A stretch of 64,000 nt of DNA from Nitrogeniibacter aestuarii (GTDB lineage Bacteria; Pseudomonadota; Gammaproteobacteria; Burkholderiales; Rhodocyclaceae), in NCBI RefSeq assembly GCF_017309585.1, contig NZ_CP071321.1, forward strand, positions 4,484,001 through 4,548,000, in the 5' to 3' direction. Made by a program: the position numbers and the translations under genes. The notes beneath the pieces were generated by a model that was not told the DNA's origin, did not search any database, and saw only the letters and a list, made by a program, of their open reading frames with translations. Positions within the stretch are counted from its first letter, which is position 1, and each line of letters begins with the position of its first letter. Below are positions 1 through 8,030 of this stretch, piece by piece.

Positions 1-1
1 C

Positions 2-118
2 GACGACTTTCCCTGGGAAAGAATTCTGGAATACAACGCAGCCAAGCAATCGGGCGACGCGTCACGAGCTCGTCAGTTATTGGACGAGATTGACGCCATC
101 GTCAATCCGAGGAGATAA
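2..118 (+). CDS. C-terminal end of an upstream gene (partial)
   Basis: An open frame runs in from the left edge and ends at a TAA at 116-118. It gives the last 38 residues of a protein that starts outside the window. The tail is charged and helical-looking and carries no motif I recognise. The stop lies 3 bases before the next start codon and contains that gene's ribosome binding site, so the two genes are probably co-transcribed. No function can be assigned from this fragment. Confidence 0.55.
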   Translation, partial: DDFPWERILEYNAAKQSGDASRARQLLDEIDAIVNPRR

Positions 119-121
119 GGC

Positions 122-865
122 ATGAAGCATAAATCCGTCATCCTCGCGCGCCATCACACGAGTGGTGATTTGATCACGCTCGATGAGAACAACCCAGACT
201 GGTATGCATTACCGGAAGAGGAATGGCCGGCAGACGGCGATACACCTCTTGAGTTGCGTCACTCCGTACCGGTCAAAGGTAGCTATTACCAGCATGAGAG
301 CCAGCGCTATTGCGCATACTGGGCGTCCGACGGCGATTTCTGCTTTCGTGACAGCAGCGATCACGTATGGCCACTCTTTCACCGCAATGCCCGCGGCGAA
401 ATTTCCACACACGCACGCGTGGAAACGACCATCGCACCGGCCTTGGACACGTCCGGATTCGAACGTGTGGGTTTTCTGTCATTCACGCTGTCACTGGATG
501 GGCAGCGCGTCTTCGCGATCGATTACGACGCACGCCTGTTCCGCCGTTTGTATCAGAGCGACACCACCCCCTTTGCAGATCGCACACTCGGTAGTTGGGA
601 CTTTTTCGTGGGTGTGCATGAAGCAGTCGCGTTCCTGAACAGCGCCGCAAAACAGGCGAACTCACAGGCCGATTCGAGCAGCGACGTAGTGGTTCTGCCA
701 ACCAGCGAAACACCCATCACACTGGCGACGGGGCAAACATGCTCTCGGGCGGGTCGCTGGGGACGTGTGGACGATCTGTACGAAAACCACCTGCTCTTCG
801 AAGGGGAAATCATGCCTAAGTCGCGGGGGAATGAAGTGCAATGGGTCTGGCTGGCGCGAGAGTAA
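122..865 (+). CDS. Uncharacterised protein, possibly immunity-like
   Basis: This is a 247-residue soluble protein with no signal peptide or membrane segment. A GGAG box at 111-114 sits 7 bases before the ATG and supports the start. The last 45 residues contain a TGQTCSRAGRW segment followed by an EGEIMPKSRGNEVQWVW segment. That spacing (Gly-x-x-Cys, Gly-x-Trp, then Gly-x-x-Met-Pro and a Trp pair) resembles the C-terminal domain of some polymorphic-toxin immunity proteins (Imm71/72-like) from memory only. The upstream neighbour is cut by the window edge, so a toxin partner cannot be confirmed. Function is unknown; the immunity idea is inference. Confidence 0.65.
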   Translation: MKHKSVILARHHTSGDLITLDENNPDWYALPEEEWPADGDTPLELRHSVPVKGSYYQHESQRYCAYWASDGDFCFRDSSDHVWPLFHRNARGEISTHARVETTIAPALDTSGFERVGFLSFTLSLDGQRVFAIDYDARLFRRLYQSDTTPFADRTLGSWDFFVGVHEAVAFLNSAAKQANSQADSSSDVVVLPTSETPITLATGQTCSRAGRWGRVDDLYENHLLFEGEIMPKSRGNEVQWVWLARE

Positions 866-881
866 CCGGTTCGCTGGCTCG

Positions 882-1481
882 ATGGATGGCAGCAGAGGCC
901 TGCAATGTCTGATCATCGACCTCCGGACAGAATCGGCCTCCACCACCTACTGCGCCGGCCGGTATGCGCACATGGCCGCCATGGACTTTACGGCGGTGTC
1001 GATGCTTGAAGACGTCGCCGACTGGGACTTTTTCGTCTGGCTGGCGCGCCTGGACGAAGTGATGAACTGCCGCCCGGCGTCCGATACGACGTTCCATGAC
1101 ACCATGGTCATCGAACTGGGGCACGAGCCCCTCGACAACGAAACCTTCACCGCTCACCTGCGCACCAACCTGTACGCACTGGGTTGGCAGCTAAGGTTGT
1201 CCTCGGCACGCTCGCAGGGCGAGATGATTGACCAGGGTACGCTCAACCGGGTCATCGATGTCGACGCCCCGGTGGCCTGGCTCAGCGATTCGGGCAGGGA
1301 TCTGCTGCGATTCGAGCTGCTGTCGCCCGATGGACGGACCCGCTGCATTGCAGAACAGGATTCGGCGCCGGTGGTGTGGTTGAGGTCGGCGACGGTCACG
1401 ATCCGATTCAGCCGGGGGCTGGCGATGGATCCCGACACGCACAGGCCCCGTCGCTTTTTCACCACCATCGAGCGTCGATGA
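882..1481 (+). CDS. Uncharacterised protein, possibly truncated at the N-terminus
   Basis: The frame is open from 765, but its first part overlaps the previous gene and reads as a shadow. The first plausible ATG is at 882, giving 199 residues, with no clear Shine-Dalgarno sequence. Residues around 1020-1060 encode WDFFV followed by a helix, matching a WDFFV segment in the preceding protein (around 596-612). This may be a diverged partial duplicate whose N-terminal half is missing. No enzymatic motif is visible. It could be a real small gene of the same family or a decaying remnant. Confidence 0.5.
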   Translation: MDGSRGLQCLIIDLRTESASTTYCAGRYAHMAAMDFTAVSMLEDVADWDFFVWLARLDEVMNCRPASDTTFHDTMVIELGHEPLDNETFTAHLRTNLYALGWQLRLSSARSQGEMIDQGTLNRVIDVDAPVAWLSDSGRDLLRFELLSPDGRTRCIAEQDSAPVVWLRSATVTIRFSRGLAMDPDTHRPRRFFTTIERR

Positions 1482-1524
1482 GCGCACTATCTCTTCGTTC
1501 TGGCCGCACACTGAATGAGCCGCG

Positions 1525-2115
1525 ATGACTGAAACCCCATGGCAGGCCGTCGCCCTGCGTTGCTACCGCAGTGAAGGGCGTCACTACCACACCGAACACC
1601 ACATTCGCGCCATGCTGTCGCTGTTCGCACCCGTTCGCCATGAGGCGCACGATGCACAGGCACTGGAAGCGGCCATCTGGTTTCATGACGCGGTCTATGA
1701 CCCGACGGCCGACGACAATGAAGCACGTTCGGCGGCCCTGGCGCGCGCGCAACTGGTGTTGGCGGCTTGGCCCATCGACCGGGTCGAGCGTGTGTGCACG
1801 CTGATCGAATACACCGCGACGCACGACATTCCGCCCGGCGACGTGGATGCGGCGCTACTCATGGATCTGGACCTGAGCATCCTCGGTGCCCCGCCGGCCA
1901 TGTATGACGCTTACACGACACAGATACGCGCCGAATACGCCCATGTGCCCGACCCGGCGTTCAAGGCGGGGCGGCTCGGCTTCATCCGCCACATGCAGGC
2001 CCGGCCACACATCTATCAGACCCACACGTTTCGGGCGCGGTTTGAAACCCGGGCCCGCGCCAATCTGGCGCGCGAGGCCCGAACGCTTGGCGAACCGGGC
2101 GCGGCGGGTGCCTGA
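1525..2115 (+). CDS. HD-domain metal-dependent phosphohydrolase family protein
   Basis: This 196-residue protein has the hallmarks of the COG4339 HD-domain family. An N-terminal RHYHTEHHI motif (about residues 18-26) is followed by WFHDAVYDP (residues 52-60), which supplies the HD metal ligands. A later MDLDLSILG segment provides a further acidic ligand. The fold implies hydrolysis of a phosphate ester with a divalent metal, probably in the cytoplasm, but the substrate of this family is not known. It stands between the two unknown ORFs and the convergent GST gene. Confidence 0.8.
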   Translation: MTETPWQAVALRCYRSEGRHYHTEHHIRAMLSLFAPVRHEAHDAQALEAAIWFHDAVYDPTADDNEARSAALARAQLVLAAWPIDRVERVCTLIEYTATHDIPPGDVDAALLMDLDLSILGAPPAMYDAYTTQIRAEYAHVPDPAFKAGRLGFIRHMQARPHIYQTHTFRARFETRARANLAREARTLGEPGAAGA

Positions 2116-2142
2116 GCCGGACCCCACCGTCGCCCGATGCGG

Positions 2143-2781
2143 TCACACCCGACGCTCGCTGTCGTCCGGCGCCAGGCATCGCGCCGGTGCCGTCGCGCGG
2201 TAGCCGGGCAGTGCCTTCATGCGCTGGAACCACTGCTGCAAGCGGGGAAACCGATCCGGAATGAACACACCGTACGCTTCGGCCAGGCCGAAACGGGCCG
2301 TCAGCGCGCACTCCGGGAAAGAATAATCCTCGGCAAAGAAGAGGGACTCGCCCAGTTGGGCGTCCAGATGGACCAGGGCCTGCTCGAAACCCTCGACACC
2401 CGCCTGAATGCGTTCCAGATCCCACTCGGCTTGCGGCTTGCCGCGCTTTTCGAAGATCACCTCGCGCAACGCAGCGCCCACCACGCCATCGCTGTAGGCA
2501 TTGAGCTGACGGGCCCGAATCCGCCCCTCGGCGCTCGCCGGCAGCAAGCGGCCGGAGACATCGGCCAGGTATTCGAGGATCACGTTCGATTCGTGAATCA
2601 CATGGGCCCCTGACACCATCACGGGCACCGTCTTTCCGGGCGTCAATGCCTCCCATTGCACTCGATGCTCGGGTGCTTGCCAGTCCAGCACACGGACATC
2701 CACTTCACAGGCGTGCAGGGCCAGCCGCACTTTCCAGCAGAACGGGCATTCGGGCTTGTTGTAGAGCGTCACATCCGGCAT
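2143..2781 (-). CDS. Glutathione S-transferase family protein
   Basis: A 212-residue cytosolic GST. The thioredoxin-like N-terminal domain begins with LYNKPECPFCWKVR, a CPFC motif at residues 12-15 typical of the omega/SspA-like GSTs that use cysteine rather than serine or tyrosine. A VPVMVSG cis-proline segment follows, then HESNVILEYL, which binds the glutathione gamma-glutamyl group. The C-terminal half is the all-helical GST domain. It lies 9 bases downstream of the HCCA isomerase gene on the same strand, so the two form an operon. This pairing is common in aromatic degradation, where glutathione serves as cofactor or detoxicant. Confidence 0.88.
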   Translation of the reverse strand: MPDVTLYNKPECPFCWKVRLALHACEVDVRVLDWQAPEHRVQWEALTPGKTVPVMVSGAHVIHESNVILEYLADVSGRLLPASAEGRIRARQLNAYSDGVVGAALREVIFEKRGKPQAEWDLERIQAGVEGFEQALVHLDAQLGESLFFAEDYSFPECALTARFGLAEAYGVFIPDRFPRLQQWFQRMKALPGYRATAPARCLAPDDSERRV

Positions 2782-2790
2782 GGGTGGTCC

Positions 2791-3390
2791 TCAGTTGCGG
2801 GCCGCACGGCGCTCGCGCAGCTCGTCGAGCACGAAGTCGATGCGGTCCTGCCCCCAGAAGATCTGATCTTCAATCACGAAGGTGGGCACACCGATCACAC
2901 TGCGTTCGGCCGCTTCCTCGGCATGGCGGGCCAGTTGCGCCAGATAGGCCGGATCTTCAATCGCGGCGGCCAGTTCGTCGCGCGCCAAGCCGATGCTCTC
3001 GCCCACCTCGAGCAACACCGCCGGGTCACCGATATCCCGCCCATCGGCCCACTCGGCACGCATCACCTCGACGATGTAGGGGCGCAGCAGGCCTTTCGCC
3101 TCGGCCAGCAACGAACCGGCACCCGCCCGCGTGGGGTCGGTGGTGACCGGCGGCGGCACGACGGGAATCCCCATGCGCCGGGCGAAACGTGCCACGTCCT
3201 GGCGGGCCAGCGGCATCTTGCTCTTGGCCCGGTCGGGCGACGAGCGCAGATCCCAGCCACCCACGGGGCGCCAGTGCAGGCGCACGTTGTAGTCGTCAAC
3301 AATCGGCCACAGGGTCTTGCTGGCCAGGTAGCAGTAGGGACTGCGGAAGTTGAAGTACAGGGTCACGTCGACAGGATCGCTCACGGGCAT
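2791..3390 (-). CDS. 2-hydroxychromene-2-carboxylate isomerase family (DsbA-like)
   Basis: This 199-residue protein has the DsbA/kappa-GST fold. It opens with DVTLYFNFRSPYCYLAS, where the Ser-Pro-Tyr-Cys element replaces the usual redox CxxC, as in HCCA isomerases of naphthalene degradation. The C-terminal GVPTFVIEDQIFWGQDR segment contains the cis-Pro loop and the FWGQDR signature of the family. Members isomerise 2-hydroxychromene-2-carboxylate with glutathione; the real substrate here is not certain. It forms an operon with the downstream GST, and the LysR gene is divergent, which suggests regulation by that LysR protein. Confidence 0.85.
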   Translation of the reverse strand: MPVSDPVDVTLYFNFRSPYCYLASKTLWPIVDDYNVRLHWRPVGGWDLRSSPDRAKSKMPLARQDVARFARRMGIPVVPPPVTTDPTRAGAGSLLAEAKGLLRPYIVEVMRAEWADGRDIGDPAVLLEVGESIGLARDELAAAIEDPAYLAQLARHAEEAAERSVIGVPTFVIEDQIFWGQDRIDFVLDELRERRAARN

Positions 3391-3464
3391 CTCGCGTCAC
3401 AGGGCAATGGTTTCAGCCTAGCCCGACAGCGATTTATGATAAACATCAAAACAGTCACATGATC

Positions 3465-3481
3465 TGTGAATCAGATTCACA
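3465..3481. promoter_or_regulatory. 17-bp perfect palindrome, probable LysR operator
   Basis: TGTGAATC-A-GATTCACA is a perfect inverted repeat with 8-base arms in the space between the divergent isomerase and lysR genes. It contains the T-N11-A pattern expected of a LysR-family site. It lies 14 bases before the GTG at 3496, a classic position for autoregulation, and about 75 bases upstream of the isomerase start. Confidence 0.6.
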
Positions 3482-3495
3482 ACCGGAGTTCCCAC

Positions 3496-4395
3496 GTGGA
3501 CAAATGGACCGAGATGCAGGTGTTTGTCGAGGCGGTGCGCCGTGGCAGTTTTTCTGCCGCCGGTCGCCAGCTGGACCTGTCGCCGTCGGCCGTCAGCAAG
3601 TTGCTGTCGCGACTCGAATCGCGCCTCGGGGTGCGCTTGCTCCATCGCACCACACGCACCCTGAACCTGACCGAAGGGGGCGAGCGTTACTACGCGCGCT
3701 GCCAGGAGATTCTCGCCGACATCGAAGACGCCGAAGCGGCCCTGACAGGCTTCGTGCGCGAACCGGCCGGCATCCTGCGCATCAACAGCACCCCGGGCTT
3801 CGCCAAGCACCAGTTGCTACCGCTGATGCCGGCGTTCACGGCCCGCCATCCGCAACTGACGCTGGAGTTCCAGCTCACCGGCCAGGCCATCGACCTGATC
3901 GCCGAAGGCGTCGACGTGGCGATCCGCCTCGGGGCGCTAAAGGACACCAGTCTGGTGGGGCGCAAGCTGGGCGAGAGCCGGCGCGTGGTGTGCGCCAGCC
4001 CGACCTATCTGGCCACTCACGGAACGCCGCACACCCCGGCTCAACTGCGTCAGCACGACTGCCTGTGCCTGTCCACCAGTGACGCCTTCAATCAGTGGCA
4101 GTTCAGCGGTCCCGACGGCGTTGAGCTCGTCGAGCCGCGCGGCCGCTTCGTGACCGACAACGTGGACGCCCTGCATGAATACGCGCTGCTCGGCGGCGGC
4201 GTTGCCCGCCTGTCGCTGTTCATGGTGGCGCGCGATATCGAGGCCGGCCGGCTGGTGCCGTTGCTCACCGGCTATGGCATCGAGCATCAGCAGATTCATG
4301 CGGTCTATCCGCACCGCAAGCACCTGCCGGCCAAGGTCCGTGCGCTGATGGACTATCTGAGCGAGGCGTTCACGCCGCCGCCCGACTGGGCTTAG
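3496..4395 (+). CDS. LysR-family transcriptional regulator
   Basis: A 299-residue LysR protein. The first 60 residues form the winged helix-turn-helix, with GSFSAAGRQLDLSPSAVSKL as the recognition region. The co-inducer domain starts near residue 90. An earlier GTG at 3466 is in frame, but I chose the GTG at 3496 for two reasons: a CGGAG box lies 8 bases before it, and the palindromic operator at 3465-3481 would otherwise be inside the coding sequence. It diverges from the isomerase/GST operon, its probable target. The stop overlaps the convergent phosphatase gene by 4 bases. Confidence 0.92.
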   Translation: MDKWTEMQVFVEAVRRGSFSAAGRQLDLSPSAVSKLLSRLESRLGVRLLHRTTRTLNLTEGGERYYARCQEILADIEDAEAALTGFVREPAGILRINSTPGFAKHQLLPLMPAFTARHPQLTLEFQLTGQAIDLIAEGVDVAIRLGALKDTSLVGRKLGESRRVVCASPTYLATHGTPHTPAQLRQHDCLCLSTSDAFNQWQFSGPDGVELVEPRGRFVTDNVDALHEYALLGGGVARLSLFMVARDIEAGRLVPLLTGYGIEHQQIHAVYPHRKHLPAKVRALMDYLSEAFTPPPDWA

Positions 4396-5174
4396 GGGGA
4401 TTCAAGCAGCAACGCCACGGCGGCGCCAAAATCATCCACCACCCGCGCCGCACGAACCGCTTCATCCTGCTCATCGTCCGGCCGGTACTTGCCCGTCCGC
4501 ACCAGCACCCCGGCAATCCCGGCCTCTTGTGCCGCCCCCACATCGTCATGCAGGTCATCGCCGATCAACACGGCGCGATCCGCCGAGACCCCCAGGGTGT
4601 CGAGCGCGGCATGGAAAAACCCGGCGGCCGGTTTGCCGACGATCTCCGCGCCGACGCCGCTGGAGAACTCCAGCCCGGTGACGAACGCCCCCATGTCGAG
4701 CGACAGGCCGTCTTCTTCCCTGAAGTAGCGGTTGCGCGCCATGGCGATGAAGGGCGCGCCGTCCATGAGCAGGCGGAAGGCGCGGTTGAGGTGCTCGTAC
4801 GTGAGGTGCGGCCCCATGTCGCCCATCACCACCGCATCCGGCGCCGCGGCGCTGGGGCCCATCTCGGCGTCGAGCGCCGGGTGGATCAGATACAAGGGCT
4901 TGAGGCCACGGGCGTCGACCACGTGTCTGGCGGCCGCGGCGGCGGTCTGGATCTCACTCTCGGCAATGTCGAAGCCCAGGCGCTCGAGCAGCGTTGCGAT
5001 ATCGGCGCGCGGCGAGCGCGTGGTGTTGGTGAGAAAACGCAGTTTCAGACCCGATTCACGCAATAGCGCCAGTGCCCTCACGCTGCCCGGGATGGCGGCG
5101 TCGCCCACATGGAGCACCCCGGCCAGATCGATCAGCACCGCCTCGGGGCGGCGCGGCAGTGTCAGTTCAGTCAT
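4392..5174 (-). CDS. HAD-superfamily IIA phosphatase, LHPP-like
   Basis: This 260-residue HAD phosphatase closely follows the mammalian LHPP pattern. Motif I is LIDLAGVLHVGD, motif II is LTNTT with the catalytic Thr, a GKPAAGFF segment carries the Lys of motif III, and VLIGDDLHDDVGAAQ is motif IV. Family members hydrolyse phospholysine, phosphohistidine or pyrophosphate, or small phosphoesters. In motif I the second acidic residue is replaced (DLAG, where LHPP has DISG), which is normal for this subgroup. The start at 5174 has AGGAG about 8 bases upstream; the in-frame ATG ten codons earlier lacks one. Confidence 0.85.
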   Translation of the reverse strand: MTELTLPRRPEAVLIDLAGVLHVGDAAIPGSVRALALLRESGLKLRFLTNTTRSPRADIATLLERLGFDIAESEIQTAAAAARHVVDARGLKPLYLIHPALDAEMGPSAAAPDAVVMGDMGPHLTYEHLNRAFRLLMDGAPFIAMARNRYFREEDGLSLDMGAFVTGLEFSSGVGAEIVGKPAAGFFHAALDTLGVSADRAVLIGDDLHDDVGAAQEAGIAGVLVRTGKYRPDDEQDEAVRAARVVDDFGAAVALLLESP

Positions 5175-5216
5175 GCCCACACTCCTGTCGGTGGGCCCGC
5201 ACACGCGTGCCCGCGT

Positions 5217-6557
5217 TCAGGCCAGCGCCCGGGCCAGCACCATGGCCACATGCACCGGTTGCCGACCGCTGCCTTCCTCGATCTGGTGTCGGCAGGAAAA
5301 GCCATCGGCAATCACGATGGTGTCTTCGTCTGCCTGTCGGACCGCGGGCAGCAGGGACAGTTCGGCCATCTGCCTCGAGGCTTCGGCGTGTTCGGCTTCG
5401 AGCCCGAAACTGCCGGACATGCCACAACAGCTCGAATCGATCAGCTCGACATCGAGTTCGGGAATCCAGGCCAGCACCTTGCGCATCGACTTCATGGCCC
5501 CGAAGGCCTTCTGGTGGCAATGTCCGTGCACCAGCACCTTGCGCGCGGGCAGGGGCTTGAGCTTGAGTTTCATGCCCTTGTTGCCCTCGCGCATGAGGAA
5601 TTCCTCGAACAGGAAGGCCTGCTTGCCCAGCTCACCCACCTGCGGTCCGAGCGACAGGCTGTAGAACTCGTCACGCAGGGCGAGCAGGCAGGAAGGCTCC
5701 AGGCCGACGATGGGCGTGCCGTCTGCCAGCGCCGGCGCGAGTGCGGCCATCATGCGCTTGGCCTCGGCTTTGGCGGCCTCCACATTGCCTTGCGACAGGT
5801 AGGTTCGACCACAGCACAGGGGCCGGTCCGGCTCGGCGTCGTCATCACCCGGCCGCAGCACGTCCACCGCGTAACCGGCAGCGCGCAGCACACGAATGGC
5901 CGCAGCAGCCACGGCGGGCTGGTAGTAGTGGGTGAAGGTATCGACCAGCAGATACACCCGACCCCGCTTGCCCGGCTTGCGCATGGGGCGGGCCTCGAAA
6001 GGGCTCTCGGCCAGCTCGGGTATCACCCGCGAGGCGGAGATGCCCAGCAGCTGCTCGGCGGCTTTCGACACGAGGGCACTCCGATTGCGCCACTTGACGG
6101 CCGCCTTGAGCGGGCCGTGATAGCGGTGCAGCCATTGAGGCAAGCCGCCGAAGAGTCTGGCGCGGCGGGGGGCACCGTGGGCCGCGTATTTCTGGGCCAG
6201 GAATTCGGTCTTGATCAGCGTCATGTCCACCGCGCTGGGGCATTCCTTCTTGCAGCCCTTGCAGGAGACGCACAGATCCATGGCCCGTTCCAGATCGGGG
6301 TGGAGGAACGGGGCATCGCCCAGCTCGCCGTTGAGCGCCGCCTTGAAGGCCTTCACCCGCGCACCGGTGGAGTGCACCGGATCATGGGTGATGCGGTAGC
6401 TCGGGCACATCACGCCCTTGCCGTCCCGCTGGCATTGCTGGTTGTTCATGCACACCGCCACCGCCTTGGCATAGTTGCCGCCGGTGGCAGGAATGCCGGC
6501 ATAGGCGTCTCCCATGCCGTAGGTGTCGTAGGCCGACCAATCAAGATGCGTCTTCAT
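5217..6557 (-). CDS. Iron-sulfur oxidoreductase subunit with two CCG domains
   Basis: A 446-residue protein matching the C-terminal half of GlcD/Dld/YdiJ-type FAD-linked oxidases. Near residues 36-50 a CMNNQQC...MCPSYR segment, and near 95-107 a CVSCKGCKKECP segment, form a [4Fe-4S] cluster region. Two cysteine-rich CCG domains follow: a PLCCGRTYLSQG segment, and HGHCHQKAFG with a later SSCCGMSGSFG. Such proteins pass electrons from a flavin site to the quinone pool. In YdiJ-like enzymes this region is fused to an FAD domain; here there is none, and no FAD-oxidase gene adjoins, so the partner must be elsewhere. It sits downstream of the GGDEF gene. Confidence 0.8.
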   Translation of the reverse strand: MKTHLDWSAYDTYGMGDAYAGIPATGGNYAKAVAVCMNNQQCQRDGKGVMCPSYRITHDPVHSTGARVKAFKAALNGELGDAPFLHPDLERAMDLCVSCKGCKKECPSAVDMTLIKTEFLAQKYAAHGAPRRARLFGGLPQWLHRYHGPLKAAVKWRNRSALVSKAAEQLLGISASRVIPELAESPFEARPMRKPGKRGRVYLLVDTFTHYYQPAVAAAAIRVLRAAGYAVDVLRPGDDDAEPDRPLCCGRTYLSQGNVEAAKAEAKRMMAALAPALADGTPIVGLEPSCLLALRDEFYSLSLGPQVGELGKQAFLFEEFLMREGNKGMKLKLKPLPARKVLVHGHCHQKAFGAMKSMRKVLAWIPELDVELIDSSCCGMSGSFGLEAEHAEASRQMAELSLLPAVRQADEDTIVIADGFSCRHQIEEGSGRQPVHVAMVLARALA

Positions 6558-6665
6558 GACCGGTATCGAGCAAGTGAAATGCCAGCCATGCCGCCAACGC
6601 CCTTGGCCCGCGCCAATCGCCCCGGAGACCCGGGGCAGACCGGGTTTCAGGGGCCGGCGGCAGCG

Positions 6666-7871
6666 TTACGGCTGATCGCCGTTCGCGGGCACTTCCGCCA
6701 CGATTGTCGGCATTGCAACAACCCGTGGTTGCAGATCGTCCACCACTTTGTTTCGACCGGCACGCTTCGCTTCATACATGAGGGCATCGGCGCGCCGAAC
6801 CAGTTCGTCCGCCGAATCACCCGGCCGGGCCCGGGTCAGCCCGAAACTCATCGTCACTTTCGGAAGGTTGCCCCCGGCGCAACTGGCGGCCAGCGCATCG
6901 CGCAGGGCATCCACCCGGTCACGAATCGCGTCCGCCGGAAATCCGGGCAGAACCATCAGGAATTCTTCGCCCCCCCAACGGCAGAGCATATCGTCGCTGC
7001 GCAGAGCGCTGGCCATGTGCCGACCCACATGGGCCAGTACCCGGTCTCCGGCCTGGTGGCCATGAACATCATTGACCGACTTGAAGCGGTCGATGTCACA
7101 GAGCACGACAAACAGGGTCTCATCGCCGAGCTCGGTCGCATCGAGCGACGCTTGCAGGACGGACATGCCGTGACGCCGGTTGAACAACCCTGTCACCTCG
7201 TCGTGTTCGGCCATCGCACGCAGTGCCTTCTGCTGCCGGGCGAAGGTCTGACGCACCATGATCACCACGAAGACGATCGGCAACGGTGCGCACAAGGCGT
7301 TCAGGAAGTAGAGCGCCGACTGGATGTCACGCAATGGCGCGACGATCGCGCCGGGTGGCAGGATCAGATACAGGACGGCGAAGACGATTGAGACGAGCAC
7401 GCCGGCCACCAGCGCCCGGTCGGAGCGCAGGTAGGGATTGAGCACCAGCAGGCAGGCCGCCGACCACAGGTAAAGCTGAAACCCCCCACCCAGCCCGACC
7501 TGCCATGCCGCAAAGACGGCGTGCATCACCATCTCGGTGCTGGCAACGGCAATGCCGACCCCGTTCAAGCCCCGCAAGGCGAGATATCCCCCCACCACCC
7601 AGAACATCAGACTGAGCACGTTCACCCACACCATCACGGTCAGGCCAAAGTAGGCGAAGAACCCCAGCATCGCCCCATGGGCGAGCAAGCCGATCACCGC
7701 CCCCAGCACCGTGACCGGCAAGGCACGCAGGCGAGCGCGTACGCCGCGGGGTGTACGATCGGCCCGACGTGCTGCGGAGGGTCTGGACGCGCGCGTGCGC
7801 TCACCGGTTTTCAACGTGATCTGGTTCCTCGATTCGGTCGGGCTCGTCTTCGGTCTAACGGATCGATGCAC
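6666..7871 (-). CDS. Membrane diguanylate cyclase (GGDEF domain)
   Basis: Residues from about 50 to 210 hold roughly six hydrophobic membrane helices. The C-terminal GGDEF domain starts at HDEVTGLFNRRHG and contains the active-site motif GGEEF, so catalysis of c-di-GMP synthesis from two GTP is expected. An RSDD motif five residues before GGEEF is the inhibitory I-site (RxxD), implying product feedback. The GTG at 7871 gives a basic, low-complexity leader of about 50 residues, and the true start may be later. It is divergent from nifB and shares the intergenic region with the NifA site. Confidence 0.85.
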   Translation of the reverse strand: MHRSVRPKTSPTESRNQITLKTGERTRASRPSAARRADRTPRGVRARLRALPVTVLGAVIGLLAHGAMLGFFAYFGLTVMVWVNVLSLMFWVVGGYLALRGLNGVGIAVASTEMVMHAVFAAWQVGLGGGFQLYLWSAACLLVLNPYLRSDRALVAGVLVSIVFAVLYLILPPGAIVAPLRDIQSALYFLNALCAPLPIVFVVIMVRQTFARQQKALRAMAEHDEVTGLFNRRHGMSVLQASLDATELGDETLFVVLCDIDRFKSVNDVHGHQAGDRVLAHVGRHMASALRSDDMLCRWGGEEFLMVLPGFPADAIRDRVDALRDALAASCAGGNLPKVTMSFGLTRARPGDSADELVRRADALMYEAKRAGRNKVVDDLQPRVVAMPTIVAEVPANGDQP

Positions 7872-7896
7872 ATCGATCTTGAGCCCCGGTGCACCC

Positions 7897-7912
7897 TGTC
7901 ACCTTTGTGACA
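7897..7912. promoter_or_regulatory. NifA upstream activator site for nifB
   Basis: TGTCACCTTTGTGACA is a perfect TGT-N10-ACA site and itself a palindrome (TGTCAC/GTGACA). It lies 79 bases upstream of the -24 element of the nifB promoter, near -100 from the expected transcript start, the usual distance for DNA looping with NifA. Confidence 0.85.
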
Positions 7913-7975
7913 ATGGGGCGACATGGCACATCTTCAGAACACATCAACATTATGTTTTTTATAGCATTTTGTGCT

Positions 7976-7991
7976 TGGCACGCCCGTTGCT
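7976..7991 (+). promoter_or_regulatory. Sigma-54 (-24/-12) promoter of nifB
   Basis: TGGCACGCCCGTTGCT matches the RpoN consensus TGGCACG-N4-TTGCW at every defined position. The start point would be near 8002, giving a leader of about 30 bases before the nifB GTG. The leader carries AGAGGAG as ribosome binding site. Confidence 0.92.
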
Positions 7992-8030
7992 GCAGTACTG
8001 CCACACCCCCTTTTTCAGAGGAGCGGCAAC

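Noticed and set aside
765..881. Upstream extension of the second unknown ORF
   Set aside because: It overlaps the end of the preceding gene in another frame and has shadow-like composition.
5109..7391. A 760-codon open frame antisense to the Fe-S protein and the GGDEF gene
   Set aside because: It spans two well-supported opposite genes and has shadow-type composition without domains.
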